Shown here piece by piece: positions 50,272-62,596 of a stretch of 64,000 bases of DNA (its first letter is position 1; each line of letters starts with the position of its first letter). Origin of the DNA: Cyanoderma ruficeps (taxonomy: Eukaryota > Chordata > Aves > Passeriformes > Timaliidae); the NCBI GenBank assembly GCA_008694505.1, contig VZDJ01006585.1, positions 12,082,251 through 12,146,250 of the forward strand, read 5' to 3'. A program made the translations under genes and the position numbers. A model generated the notes under the pieces. That model searched no databases, had not been told where the DNA came from, and saw only the letters and a list, made by a program, of their open reading frames with translations.

Positions 50272-50905
50272 CTACTATAGAATCATTTGGGTTGGAAAAT
50301 ACCTCCAAGATCATCAAGCCCAACCTTTGATTGACCTTGTCCACTAAACCATAGCCCTGAGTGCCAGAGTCGGATTTTTCTTGAACACCTCCATGGATGG
50401 TGCATGCACCACCTCCCTGTGTAGTCCACTCCAGTGCTTGACAACCTTTTCTGTGAAGAAATTCTTCCTGATGTCCAAACTTAACTTCCTGCTGTGCAGC
50501 TTTAGGCTATGTCCACTTGTCCTGTTGCTAGTTCCATAGGAGAGGAGTCTAACCACCACCTGTCTACAGCCTGCTTCCAGGCAGTTGTAGAGAGTGGTAT
50601 GGTTTCCTCTCAGCCTCCTTTTCTCCAGGCTAAAGAGCCCCAGCTCCCTCAGCCACTCCCCGCAGGACTGACCCTCTCGACTTTCACCAGCTTTGTTGCC
50701 GTTCTCTGGACTCGCTCCAGCACTTCAATGCATTTCTTGCAGTGAGGGGCCCAAAACTGGACACAGCACTCGAGGTGCCCTCAACAGTGCCCAGTACAGA
50801 GGAACAATCACTGTCCTGGTCCTGGTGGCCACACTAGTTTTATTATATAGGTCACAATGCCACCGACCTTCTTGGATACCTGGGCACACTGATGGCTTAT
50901 GTTTG
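50272..50905 (-). mobile_element. CR1 LINE 3' end
   Basis: The low-coordinate end shows the complement of the CR1 terminus (CTATAGAATCATTTGGGTTGG). The 3' UTR and ORF2 C-terminus follow up to about 50905, where similarity fades. Minus-strand ORF fragments such as KHWSGLHREVVHAPSMEVFK and [13 protein letters not shown] are CR1 ORF2 pieces in different frames. It is 5'-truncated and non-coding. Confidence 0.92.
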
Positions 50906-53602
50906 TAGCTTCTCATCACATCTGTCCTATGAAGTTGTATTTGACACCTCAGGACATCTCAAATGACATTAAGCAGTGATGAACAGCCAATAGAATTCAG
51001 TCTCTTGTCAAAATAGTCTAAAATGCTTTTAATCCTCCTACAGTGTCAAGTTTCTTTGATCCAAAGTCTAATTTTAATGCAACTCAATGGCATAATCTTG
51101 GCCCATGCATCCAAGAAAATTGCCAAATCTATGGGAAAGAGTGCTGACAAAACTGTGTAAACTAGCACCACGAAAGGAGACAAAGGTGAGACTGCAGAAA
51201 AAGTAAGAGAGAGTTGTTCAAGGATTCTGCAGGAATAACAGGTGAGAAAAATCTTAAGGGGAAAACAAAGAAAAAATAAAAGCTTTTAGTCCCAGTAATC
51301 AATTGTATAATATTAAGCAAGAAATATTTTACATTTTTAGTTTTACGTAATTTATGTGTGTGAACTCTATCCATGTGTAGAATATCTACAATTATTTGAA
51401 ATTCATGCTCAGTTTCTCCTGCTGCTTTGTCTCTTCATTTTCTTCTCCAAATACCTAAGTTCCACAGAGAAAGGGAAATACATTTTTTGATCAAGGTTTA
51501 TACTAAAGAAAATAGTTTTTAAAATTACACAAATACAATTTTATCTCTTTTATAATTCTGCAAAATAAAGACTGAAATCCCACTCCCTGTCAGTAGAAAG
51601 CAGCATATGAGTAGTAACTATTGTTAAATACATTATAACAAATTTATGGTGTAAAACTTAAGCAAGTCTGTGTTCTGAAGTCTTTCAAATTAACATTGTT
51701 CTAGTGTGTTCTGGACACCTTATTTGCAACAAGCAGGCAAGTTTTTTCTCAGAGTATATATTTGGGAACAAAGAGACAGTGGAGTGATGGTAAAATAAAA
51801 TATATTAAACGATTTTCAGAAGATGAGGAAGAAAAAGGTCTTGATCTCCTTCCTACTTAATTATTATTAATAAATAAACTATTCCACCTAATTTTATCAC
51901 ACTTGAACACAGAAACGGAATTAAAAGAAGTCTTTTTATCTGGAGGGGTATGAAGAAAAATAGATATCAGGAATTCAACCCAAGAAGAGTGTTAAATTAC
52001 CTAAAAAATATTCTACCCTCTCTCAAGGCCTATCCTAAATAATTTGAGAACAGAGATGACATTTAAAAGCAGAAGGGAAGGTGGGCAGGAAGATCACAGC
52101 AGAAACGATGAATTTCTTGTGCTGCTATATAACACCATCATTTTTCTTAATTATTCTTGACATTTCACCTATTATTCTGTGAGCTCCCTCAGAGCATAGA
52201 AGGGAAAAAATGCCAGTTGCTTTTCAGAATAAAATGTGAAGAGGTACTTAATGTCAGCTTTTATGGCTGAAGTCTTCCCTTTGATACACAGAATCATAGC
52301 ACCACCTATCTGGTAACATTAGGTGTTATGTTTGCAGATGTGCAACCCATGGAAGAGTATGCAAAATGTGGGGTGTGGAGGGTATTTGTGCGGAAGGAGG
52401 TCACAATGCTAAACATGGTTTTATGCTGGAACAGGAATACTGAAGATATGCTGATGCAAAATAATGCCTAAATGCTGAATTACTCCTATAAGAATAATTT
52501 TAAAAATTAGTCTATAAAAATAAATAATATGCATCTGCATAGGACATTTAAATTTAATATATCGTCTAAACCAAAGGATCAAAATTCTCTATCATCATGA
52601 ATGAAACATTAATTTCCTCTGCTTCTCTAGGGTGTTGCCGTAAAACAATGATTAAGAATTGTTCATCAATGTGAAAAGAATGTAGGGGTTATACTTAGAA
52701 ACCTAAAGTTTGCGTGGAAAGATAGGAAATTAAGCAGAAAACTCAAACCACTGGTGGTATAGAGTTTTATATTCTTAATAAGAGACTTTAATTTCATTGG
52801 ATTTTAAAATTTATTTCCTATACTTCAGTAAATCATGATGTATAGTTAAGAAATAAATTGCTAGCTCACAAGATTTCATCAATCAAGATAATCACTAATA
52901 TTGAAAAGAAAAAGAAAACCAACTTAATTAGGTTAATACAATTAAAAGTATATGCTAGGGAAACAGACGTCACAACAAATAATTTCACAAACCAAAACAC
53001 AGATGAGATAGAAGGTTGTCATCCATGGCAGAATGTATTTATCCATCCATTCATTTATGTATTTATTTATTTATTTAAGGGAACACTGATCTCATCCTGG
53101 ATGTACAGTCTCAAAATGAAAATCCATTTTACTCCCATGAAACTTCTTGGAAATTTGATACATTTTGAAGATAAACATCTCTTCCTTAAATTGTTCCCAT
53201 TTCTAATAAGATTCATGAATGTAGGATAATGGAACTACATTAGCTGAAATCTGTAGAATCTCAGTACCCTCCCCTCTATTACATTTCATTCCAGGAAAGA
53301 AAATCTTCCATGTCAATCAACTATGAATAGTCAAATCTTCAGTAATTTTTTTGGTCATTCTTGTCATAAAATCTGCACTCCCTTCCAGTAGTAGAATTTC
53401 TCTTGAGCTTCAGCATCCTACCAACTAGCATTGAAAGAGAAAAAAATAACAATTTTCACTGTCTCATGGATAGTAATGTATTTAAGAAGTAGTACTTGCA
53501 AAACACTAAGCACTAAAGCACTTTCATTCCATAACCCGCTCATGACTAAAGTTTGATGCTGTTAGAATATACTAGATTCTGAGTAACTTTAATGTAGAGG
53601 AG
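50906..53602. other. Non-coding AT-rich sequence
   Basis: There is an ATTT repeat at about 53060-53081. A 123-codon K- and I-rich ORF at 52858-53229 overlaps it and is considered fortuitous. No element was recognised. Confidence 0.5.
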
Positions 53603-54177
53603 TGGTGGGTTGTCCTTTGCTGGATCCCAGGTGACCACTGAGCTACTTGCAGCTGGACATGGGAGACAAAGCAAGATGGAAAACAACTCATAGGTTGAGA
53701 CAAGGTGGTTTACTAAAAAAAAAAGAGAAAATTTCTGTGTTCATAAGCAAAGAGAAAAAAAAAAAAAAGGTTTAATCTCCACTTCCCATCAGCAAGGCAC
53801 ATCCAGCCACTTCCCAGGAAGCAGGGCTTCAGCATGCATACTGTTGCTTTGGAAGGCAAACACTAAAAAAAAAATGAATGCACCCCATTTCTCCTTCTTT
53901 CCTTAGCTTTATATCTGAGCTGACATCATACGGTATGCAATACCCTTTCATTCAGTTTGGGTCAGCCAGCCTAGGTGGGTCACCTCCCAGGATCTTGTAC
54001 ATGCTCACCTCTTGATGTCAGGTGGATGTTGAGAGACACTGTTGATGCTGTGCCAGCCCTGCTCAGCCGGAGCCAAAAGTGGTGTGTTATCAACACCTTT
54101 TCTGCTACCAACGCAAAGGACAGCACTGTGAGGGCTGCTGTGGGGAAATGAACTCTTTTTCAGCCAGAACCAGTGCA
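53603..54177 (-). repeat. 3' LTR of the ERVL-like provirus
   Basis: The termini are TG...CA on the plus strand: it starts TGGTGGGTTGTCC and ends CAGAACCAGTGCA. The middle contains an A-rich patch (53715-53770) and a segment ATATCTGAGCTGACATCATA shared with avian ERVL LTRs as I remember them. The LTR is 575 bp. Confidence 0.82.
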
Positions 54178-54489
54178 ATCTCCAACCCTTATTCCATGCT
54201 ATTTACATCATACTCAGATGCCACATAATTTATATATCTTCTAACTGTTCCATTGGACTTATTTACCATTACTGAAATCTCTTCTTACTAACACATACAA
54301 CTTAAATATTCTTAAACGATCTCTATAACCAACATACAGATTTGTATATTTTCCTTAACTACTATCCCCTGTCCTTTCACAAATAGATATTATTTTCTCA
54401 TTACATGGGCTTTCCCCGCCTCTCTCTAGATCCTTGACTTGGGCTTAAAATTCATTTTTCATCAGTTCATGTCAGTCCTGCTACATTAC

Positions 54490-55290
54490 TTCTTGTAACA
54501 TACACTACAGATTATTTTTCTCCCAAGATTAAACCTCCTTGAGTCACACACCAAGTCTCCCTGTCCTTCTACATTGCCCACAAAGCACATTCTGGTCCTT
54601 GGGCAAAGACAATCCCAGGAATGGGTTTTCCTTTTCTCGTGGGAGGAGAAATCCACACAGACTTCCCTGGACACTTCCTCATGTGTAGTACTTTATCTCC
54701 TCCCAAAGTGTGTAGGGGTTTAGTTTGGGCAGGACTAGAGTGGTTAGCAGATCCCCTGGGGTTCACCAGCTAAGTGGCTTCTGCTAAATTTACACCCCAA
54801 TGCTTCCACGTCCCATTACAAACCTTCTTAACATAGTCTTCAGCAGTATACTATACCTCTCAGTCCTTCCAGAGGCTTGTGGGTGACGAGCAATGTGATA
54901 AAATACATCCAGTCAATGCCATGTTTCTTTGCCCAAGAGTAATTTCAAAAATGAGTCCCATTGTCAGATTCAATTCTCCTTGGGGTACCCTGTTGCAACA
55001 AAATGTGTCTCTCAAGCCCTAAGATGGTGTTTTGAGCAGTGGCATGATTTACAGCCAGCCAGATGTTGGCTCTACCATGGTGAGTATGTAGCTCTCACCT
55101 TGGTATGTTCGTGGCAGTGGTTCAAGGTAGTCAATTTGCCAAGCCTCATCATATAGGAAACTCAGCCATCCTGTATTCTGAGGAGATGTCACTTGTGTGG
55201 CTCATTTGATGGCAGCACGTTTCACATTGGTGCATAGAAGACCTGTATGATAACCTCTGTGGTCCACCCCTCCATCACAAGCCCATCTGT
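54490..55290 (-). pseudogene. ERVL-like integrase remnant
   Basis: Minus-strand reading shows the catalytic-core start WQIDYLEPLP (first acidic residue present). Later, in another frame, ESDNGTHF carries the second catalytic aspartate and is followed at once by a stop. A C-terminal piece (54569-54766) includes GSANHSSPAQTKPLH, HMRKCPGKSVWISPP and KGKPIPGIVFAQGPEC. Integrase joins retroviral DNA to host DNA. This copy has several frameshifts and stops and is dead. Confidence 0.88.
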
Positions 55291-55379
55291 GTGTTGCATC
55301 CCTTCCGATGTGTCCTGATCTTCCACAGGTCCATCAGGCTATAAATAGCTCAACCTTTTGCTCCCAGTCTAGGTCTACC

Positions 55380-56345
55380 TGAGCTATTCCAATCTCGGTA
55401 TCCTTATCTCATCTGAGTCACCTTCTCTGGCAATGCTACAAAATCTCAGCCTTTTGGCCAGTCCATAATCTCTTCCAGAATGTTTGTTAAATTGGATTTT
55501 CCCATTTGGACTCATTGGATAATCAGTGCTACCCCCTTAGTCCATGTAACACTGGTCATGTGATGTGTGGAGCAGATGTTTCCTCTGAACACCCAGTGTG
55601 ACATGGGCAATCACAGTGCCAAAAGGAGACATGCTCCTGTCCCAACAACTTCTGAGACAGATCAAACCCCCTCACTGTCTGTTAAAATCTCTTTATTTAG
55701 TTGGAGTGTAGTGGGCTTCTGATCCTTGATTGCCCTGGCTCCAAAACACTAATGGTTGACTCTGGTGTTCTTCTGATGTTCTTTGCCACATTTTCGATGT
55801 GAGAACATGCTTCCCAGCTTCAGAGTAGAGCATATTTTGTGTGTCTGATCCTGTCCAAATGAGTTGTTAGCCACTTCAATAGGCACGATTGTGTCCATCC
55901 TGCCATTTTAATCCCAAAAACCAGATCTCCAGTGCAAGTTCCTTTACCTTACTTTGTTTTATGGCAAGACCAGTTTCAGAAGAATTTAGGCTATTTTCTT
56001 TCCTTTCTCAGAAACCTCTGTTGTATTTCCCTAGACAATGATATCTTCAGTATAACACAGGTGTTTTAGAACTTCACTGTGCGGTCTGGATCAGTCCATG
56101 GCAGATAGTGGAGCTCACCCCTGGTGGGTTTTCACCCCTGGGACAGTTGACTCCAGATATATTGGACACCCTTCCAAGTGAAAGAAAACTGTGTTCTGCA
56201 CTTTGCTTCCAGAGGGATTGAGAAAAATGCATTAGTGATATCAATTGTGGCATATCATTTGGCTGCCTTTGTCTCCAGATCATATTGAAGTTCCAACATG
56301 TCTGGTATGGAATGAAGATTAAATTCCTACTTTGCATCTGTGGTC
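55380..56345 (-). pseudogene. ERVL-like reverse transcriptase / RNase H remnant
   Basis: The minus strand from about 56340 downward carries scattered frames, for example one at 56074-56337. Their order and position upstream of integrase fit the end of reverse transcriptase and RNase H. Motifs are too decayed to list catalytic residues with certainty. Assignment relies mainly on position and partial resemblance. Confidence 0.65.
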
Positions 56346-56430
56346 ATACATTGCAATTTATCTTGTAAAAGTCACCTGCTGCTATAAAAGCACTAAAATG
56401 TGAGAAAGAAGGAATTTTATACTGCTGAAG

Positions 56431-56496
56431 ATAGACAGATAGATAGATAGATAGATAGATAGACAGACAGATAGATAGATAGATAGATAGATAGAT
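56431..56496. repeat. GATA tetranucleotide microsatellite with GACA interruptions
   Basis: About 16 tetranucleotide units of GATA with a central GACAGACA block and one GACA near the start. It lies about 90 bp beyond the truncated end of the ERVL-like provirus. Confidence 0.95.
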
Positions 56497-57621
56497 GTAT
56501 TCTATGTAATGAGAAAAGTAAGGTAATTGTGACAGCTTGTCCTTGATGTCCTTCAAGAGAAAAAAATCTGACATAAATATTTAACAGAAGTATGATACAG
56601 ACAATTCACACTCTCCATTTATGATGTTTTTTATATGTTATTAATTTTTAAATTATTGGATGTCTACATTTTTTCATAGCAAAGTCTTATAACTTGAGGG
56701 AGGCGTTGCCTCAGGCAAAGCACTGCTGTTTGATTTATCTTCTGCACTCGTCTTGCTTTAACAATATGAACTTTTTTTCAGAGGAGTGCAAAGCTGTGTT
56801 TGACCCCACAGGGAAAAAGTTTTCTTTTTTAAGAAATGTGTACAAAGTACTTAATAAGTTATGTCACTCAGTTTTACTGTATATTATTTTTTCAGTGACT
56901 ACACTTAAATTCCTAAATCCCCAGATCCCAACATTTTAATAAAAACAAGACATTTTTAACAAAATGTCAGCAACGAAGTGATCAAAGTGCTATGGGAGCA
57001 GTTAGGCAACAGTTTGAGCTTTGAATTTCCTATTCGCTTTCCAAAACATTCACTTAAAAAGCGTTTATTGAAGCTGAACTGCCTTTATCAGCCTGATCAG
57101 AGCTCCATAAAGAGCATGCATGATTCAACTGCCTTTCCAAGCTTTAAAAATATAACTTTGATATATGCCTCACAAGTACAGCACAATAGTTTTCATGCTC
57201 ACGTTTGTTAAGATTTAGTGCAGCGATTAAAGAACAGAAGGGCTCTTTGGTGGCAATTCTCAGACATACCAAATATCCCAAAGCACAACCTTCTACAAAT
57301 CAGAGATTAAGGTAGCGACAAAAATTTCCACTTGATTGCAGTTTTTTCCCCCTTAACTTGTGTCAGGAGTGACTATCTTTTAGATCAAATCTCTGGGGGT
57401 GGTATTTTTGAGGTTTTTTTACTCTGTGAGAAAAATATCAACTGAGAGATAAAAAGTGGCATTCTATGTGCCTTGTCCAGAAGTCAGTTGATTTATTTGA
57501 AAAACTTTGTGTGTGCCTGACCTATACATGAAGTCTGTGACACGTCTCTTGCCAAGTATTGATCATTTAGGACTTTACTGTTTGCTTGCTGCAATGTAGC
57601 TAATAATCTCTTTTTATTTAG
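56497..57621. other. Non-coding sequence, possible conserved block
   Basis: The interval 56960-57310 is compositionally complex, with isolated CpG and TCF-, SOX- and homeodomain-like cores, and is free of repeats. Its texture recalls conserved non-coding elements. It is open in one plus frame for 77 codons without splice support. Confidence 0.35.
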
Positions 57622-57686
57622 TTTTGTGGCTTTGAATTCTTATCATGACCCAGATGATTTCTCTGGGACAGTCTTGCCTCTGCTGG
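57622..57686 (+). CDS. Weak candidate exon, plus strand
   Basis: A TCTCTTTTTATTTAG acceptor precedes an open frame encoding VALNSYHDPDDFSGTVLPLL, ending at donor CTGG|GTAAAT. The frame stays open beyond the donor to a stop at 57821-57823 (GKWAMEIKPTKAPSLGKK and further), so a longer terminal exon is also possible. Unrecognised. Its phase does not connect directly to the other candidates. Confidence 0.2.
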
Positions 57687-57823
57687 GTAAATGGGCTATG
57701 GAAATTAAGCCTACTAAAGCACCTTCCCTGGGCAAAAAGACTGTTTTCCATCAGTTCACACTGCAAGTGGTTTGCATGCAGATAGATACATTTGGAAGCA
57801 GCGGATGCCATCAATCTTTATGA

Positions 57824-60800
57824 CTTTCTGATACACACCATTTCACCTCTACCTCTTGTAAGGGATGGCTGAGCAATCATGCTATATTCTCCTTGAATGA
57901 CGTAGAACTTTCTCATTCAGCTCACCTCAGCATTTTGTGGTAATTGCTAGGACTACACAAAAGGTAGGACTTTCATCAAGTCTCTTCTTGGTGTCTTTCA
58001 GATGGCATTCCAAACTGCCAGACCTTATCCCTCAACACTTTAGTTATACTGTCATTCTTTCCGTTGCTTCTCAATTCAGGGTGCAATTACATATTATATT
58101 CTTAATGTACCTAGACTATTTTTATGCAGGCTCAAAATGCTAGCAAAGACATTATTCCTAGGTTCGCTGGTAAATCTTGTATGAAACTGAAAAGCCAGTA
58201 ATATGAGAAAAAAAGCTCATCTCTTTAGGAAATTTGTGTATATCTCACCACAGAAACAGTATGATCTCCAGCAAAGTATTTTAATTCAGTCTTGTTAAGA
58301 ACTATAGATCTTGCCACCAGAAAGAATTATGTGATGGGGTTTCTGAAGCTGACACCCAAGTAGTTTGTAATGCAATGGTTCATTTTCTGTAAATTTCAAA
58401 TGCAATGAACTGAACAATATTTCAGGTTTATATTCAGCATTAATTAGGCACTGGTGTCTGCAACAGCTCTTTAAACTAAATTTTAAAATCTACAGGTGGT
58501 TTAAAATATCTGTTTGAATCGTGGTAGAGGAAAAATGTAACAGATTTTGACTTGAAATTCATCAATAATAATGGCAACACCCAGCTACATCGGCCAGAAA
58601 TACAACCTCATTTGTGAGATTAATATCAAAAAAACCCAAAACTCCTCCCCCCAAACTGTGTAATTTAACAATGAGAACAGAGTGAAAATTACAAATTCAG
58701 TATAAAATCAGTGCTTCTAAAAATTACTATTTAACTTTCCTCTAACTCTTTGCATGCCTATATTATAGGCACTCACGGTCCCTTTAGTTTAAAATTCTTA
58801 AACTCATTTTTTTGTGCATGCCTAGAACTGTGCCAGTTTTATTACTGCTCAGCAGTTTGGAGATTACTTTGTAACTCAGTTCAATCAAAGCACAAAGCAA
58901 GAAATTCCTCTTCCAAAATATTGCTGTGTTTGATGTGAAAATATTTTTCACCGATAGCTTAGCATAGTGACAGAAATGGACTCCTAACAAATATTTTTTT
59001 AATGTTATTTTCATTAAACTAAGCTGACAGAAAGTGTTCCCATTTCTGTAAGAATGAGACAGTTAAACGAACTGCCCAGCTGGTAGAATGGGCAAATTCA
59101 TTTCTTTTCCTCACTTAAAATTATTTTAAATTACATTCCATATGGGAATAGGTTAACCATCTGGCTATATCTGTTTTATCTGGATAGGGAGTGGCTGAAA
59201 AATCTTTCTGGGAAAGGAAAAGTCCTGAATTGTTATGCATGTTCTAAATAGTTATTCAGAAATTTACTTATATAGACATTAACACAAAAATTGACCATTT
59301 CTGAAACAGCTGTTGTATTTTTTTTTATCTTCCCTTTTTCAGGGGACATCCTAGTTCCTTGCATGCAAAATTATGGGTTTTTTTTTCTCTACTTCAGTGA
59401 ATCTTGTATTCTTTTCTGCATAACTTCAGCAGAAGAGTAAGAAAACACTGAACACATAGTGCAGTGAGGATTATAATCTGCTGGTGAGGAAGCTCTTCTG
59501 GAGGAAAGCAATTGAATCTATTCTGTGTATATATGCCAGTATTTGAAGAGGTTGGCAACTCTATGAAAAGAAGGTCAACCCTCTCAAATTTAGACATGAT
59601 TTCAAAGAAAGTAGAAGTGTAAAGCATCAAATTGAAAGGCTCTCTGCCCTCAAGAAGTGTTTTGGAAGTTCTCAAAATGCTTAGCAGCTGAACACTGATT
59701 TCTTAAAGTCTGGCAAGAAATGAAAGTCTGCAACTTTGGGGTTGTACATATATACTAGAAAGCTAGGCAGTACTAGCAACTTCTCTCAAGTTCTGCCTGG
59801 GTGGTTGACTGGGCACAGTTTCGCTCACTTGCAAAATTTTTCCACCCTCAGATGCCACAATACATATTTGGAATGGTTGCTAGACTGCACTACCCAAGAA
59901 ATTATGCCTGAAGAAAAGTCTAACAAACTGTCTGAAGTCAAAACTCTGCAATAAAACATATCAACAATTATATATCATAGATACCAAGGCACGAGTGTTA
60001 GAGCTCGTGTTGTGGTCCTGATAAATTTACTAGTGCAGTTCTGGCAACTAGTTAAATGTGACACTACTTTTAAAAGTCTTCTAGTAGTTTTGTCTTCTGT
60101 GATATCTCTCTATACAGCACTTTCTGTTATTTTTTTCAGTTCCTGTTGAACTCATATTTCAGCCCTTTAAGAATAGGAACACTTCAGGCTTTTCTACTTG
60201 GTTACCCTTTACCATGAAGCTTGAGGAACTCAGCATATCTGAGATTACTGATCTTTTGTCAAATACAGTTGAAATTACTTTTCTTCAGAAACATTTGAGC
60301 ATAACAAACAATCTGACATAACACATTCACACACAAACTTAATGCAATCTTTTTGACCAGGAAATAAGGCTAAAATTAAATTTAAAAATATACCAAAATT
60401 GAGATGCTTTTCTTAAGGAGTAGCTCCATCTTTGTAGATCTTTATATCAAGCTGCATGCTGACTGACTCTGTCTGACACCTGGCAATTGCTTTCTTGATG
60501 CCTGATGCTTAAATTTTAGCTCTCCCTGCCTTTCACTTGAGTTGAAATTTGATCTCCTGGCACCTGAAAGTCCAGACTCCTAGAATGTTGATAAAGAACA
60601 TTATTTTTAGAGGTAGGAAAGAGTGAAAGGGAAGAGGCCTGGAATGCCTTTGACTAGAAATAACACCAGGAAATGAAAAGTCAATGGTTTCCCCAGCAAA
60701 TCAACCAAAATTTCTCATGCTAATTAGAAAAACAGATTCTAAATTATTATCCATTATTTCAACATCACGGACCAAAAGTCTAAGGTAATAACACTATATC

Positions 60801-61790
60801 TCTAACAGAAGAAAAACCCAAGTAATATAAAAATTAAAAGGGGGGAAAATTTGAAGTGAAAAGCAGAACTTAAGGCTTTATCCTCATAATCAACACATTA
60901 GTGATAAAAATGGTGCAATAAGAAAAAAAATCTTAATCATATGAAGTAGATTCTAGCCATTTTTGCAGTGATTTGATATAATAACAATTCAGAATGACAA
61001 ATAATACCTGGAGGAAAGAAAGACCTCGTTTACTGCTGATTCTCCGTGGTGAAGCTTATTTTTTTAACTGTAAAATTACATAAACACAGAATTATGCTCC
61101 TAACCTTGCCAAGGCGTTCTTCTGCCTTATGGAGTGTTGTGATACATAAACCTAAACCCAGTTGAGACTGAGAAATTATTCTTTGTTTGGCTCTGTTCCC
61201 TGAGGCAGCTGTTAGAGTTGGCACTCTCAAACATGCCTGACAGACACACTCTGAAAATGTATAGCAATCTCCAAATTTATGCAGATGTCCAGATGCTAGA
61301 ATGCTGATTGAGACATGGATGATGAAGGTTTAGTTGCGTGATCCTTCCTGAAAGTAGGAAGTTTAAATCTTAATTTCCCACTTCCATTCAAAAGACATTA
61401 ACCTTGAGGATATACAATTCTGCTGCAAAAGATCACTGACTAGCTCTGTTACTGAAATCATATTTCAATTCAGAAGATTCATTTGGTGAGAAAATGCACA
61501 CAAAACAGTGTACTTCATTAAACTGATAGATTATCACGATTAGAGTATTACTAGAAATGTGTCTTTTGTGTAACATAATAGTATTTAATATAATCATATT
61601 TAAAGTGGGTGATGGAGTTCAGATCACCTTCATATGCTTTATTCATAATAATGCCCTTCCTTTCTGCTTTAATGTTTGGTTTGCAAAAAAGAGCACATCT
61701 TCATCAGGTAACTGGATATTATGGTGCAGTTTAAAATACAGATTTGTGTCCCTCCCAGCAAAAGGTCTTTGACATCATAAATGAAAAGGA
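57824..61790. other. Non-coding AT-rich sequence
   Basis: No gene or repeat family was recognised. T-runs and short A-runs are scattered through it. Confidence 0.5.
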
Positions 61791-61825
61791 AAAAAAAAAA
61801 AANNNNNNAAAAAAAAAAAAAAAAA
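61791..61825. repeat. Poly-A tract with a 6-N gap
   Basis: Twelve A, six N (61803-61808), then seventeen A. No target duplication or retrocopy body is visible upstream, so it is called a simple A-run. Confidence 0.9.
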
Positions 61826-62353
61826 GAGTGGAAAGGTCCCTTGATACCAAGGCGTATTTGAAGATTAAATCAATCAGGTTTCAAGATTCACCCTGTGTTT
61901 AACATTTCCATTTGGCCGCTGTAGAGAATGTGTTGGATACATCATATGCTGAGATATCTCTTTTTATGTTTATGTTAATAAACAGTTCTAGTGAATGTGT
62001 ATGTGCTCTGGAACTTCAGCATCTATTTAATTTGATTTTATATTTTCATAGTGAGCCTTGACAATTTGTCTTGAGTCAATTAGCACTCTCCCAAATAATT
62101 TCTTAGTGTGGTTCAGGAGTTATGGCATGCTACAAACATTCTTGACTACCATTTTGAGTCTGTTTTCCTGTTTTAGAAGATGAGATAATTCAGTGGTAGG
62201 GATGCATGCACACAAGGACATTTAATGCCTGTCAGCCTCAATGTCATCTATTGGAGCTGGAAAAATTCAATATGATAATATAGATGTAGCTTAAAGCTAC
62301 TGATACACTCTTTAAGTTACTCAGATTTTTGTTTCCACTGTACTACCTGTCAG
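61826..62353. other. Non-coding AT-rich sequence
   Basis: Nothing was recognised until the pyrimidine tract TTTTTGTTTCCACTGTACTA that precedes the candidate exon at 62354. Confidence 0.5.
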
Positions 62354-62596
62354 GTCCTAAGTGAATATTTGCTTGTGATCTTCTATGGAACTGATCTTAA
62401 GAAACTTGCCCATATTGACCCAGGATGTCCATTTGTAGATAAAAAAAGAGAAGACAAGGAAGTCTGTCATCTTTCAAATGAAGAAATTATCTGTCTTTCC
62501 AATTTTTTAGCAAAAGGTATGGAAGAAAAGAAGGAAAGGCTTTGCTTAGTGGATGGAAAATTATCTCCTACTAAAGTAAAAAAATCCACAGCATAA
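62354..62596 (+). CDS. Candidate exon or decayed coding segment, plus strand
   Basis: A good pyrimidine tract ends in TGTCAG at 62353. The frame is then open for 80 codons to a TAA at 62594-62596, with a possible donor AAAAG|GTATGG at 62517 that would give a 163-nt exon. The peptide is protein-like and charged, for example YGTDLKKLAHIDPGCPFVDK and NEEIICLSNFLAKGMEEKK. The same frame becomes coding-like again at 62711-62893 (VNVNIPEKSDTFHFDTLEKQ) after a region with several stops. This may mean a decayed pseudogene of a longer acidic protein. Unrecognised. Confidence 0.3.
   Translation, partial: VLSEYLLVIFYGTDLKKLAHIDPGCPFVDKKREDKEVCHLSNEEIICLSNFLAKGMEEKKERLCLVDGKLSPTKVKKSTA

Larger units (their letters stand above)
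53603..56345 (-). mobile_element. 5'-truncated ERVL-like provirus (3' LTR plus decayed pol)
   Basis: On the minus strand, reverse transcriptase/RNase H remnants (about 55380-56345) are followed by integrase (about 54570-55270), a short non-coding tail and one LTR (53603-54177). The 5' LTR, primer-binding site, gag and the start of pol are missing. No second LTR or target duplication can be assigned. All frames contain stops and shifts, so no protein can be made. The type is inferred from LTR and integrase resemblance to avian ERVL elements. Confidence 0.88.

Noticed and set aside
61791..61825. A-run as tail of a retrocopy
   Set aside because: No retrocopy body or target duplication is recognisable; treated as a simple repeat.
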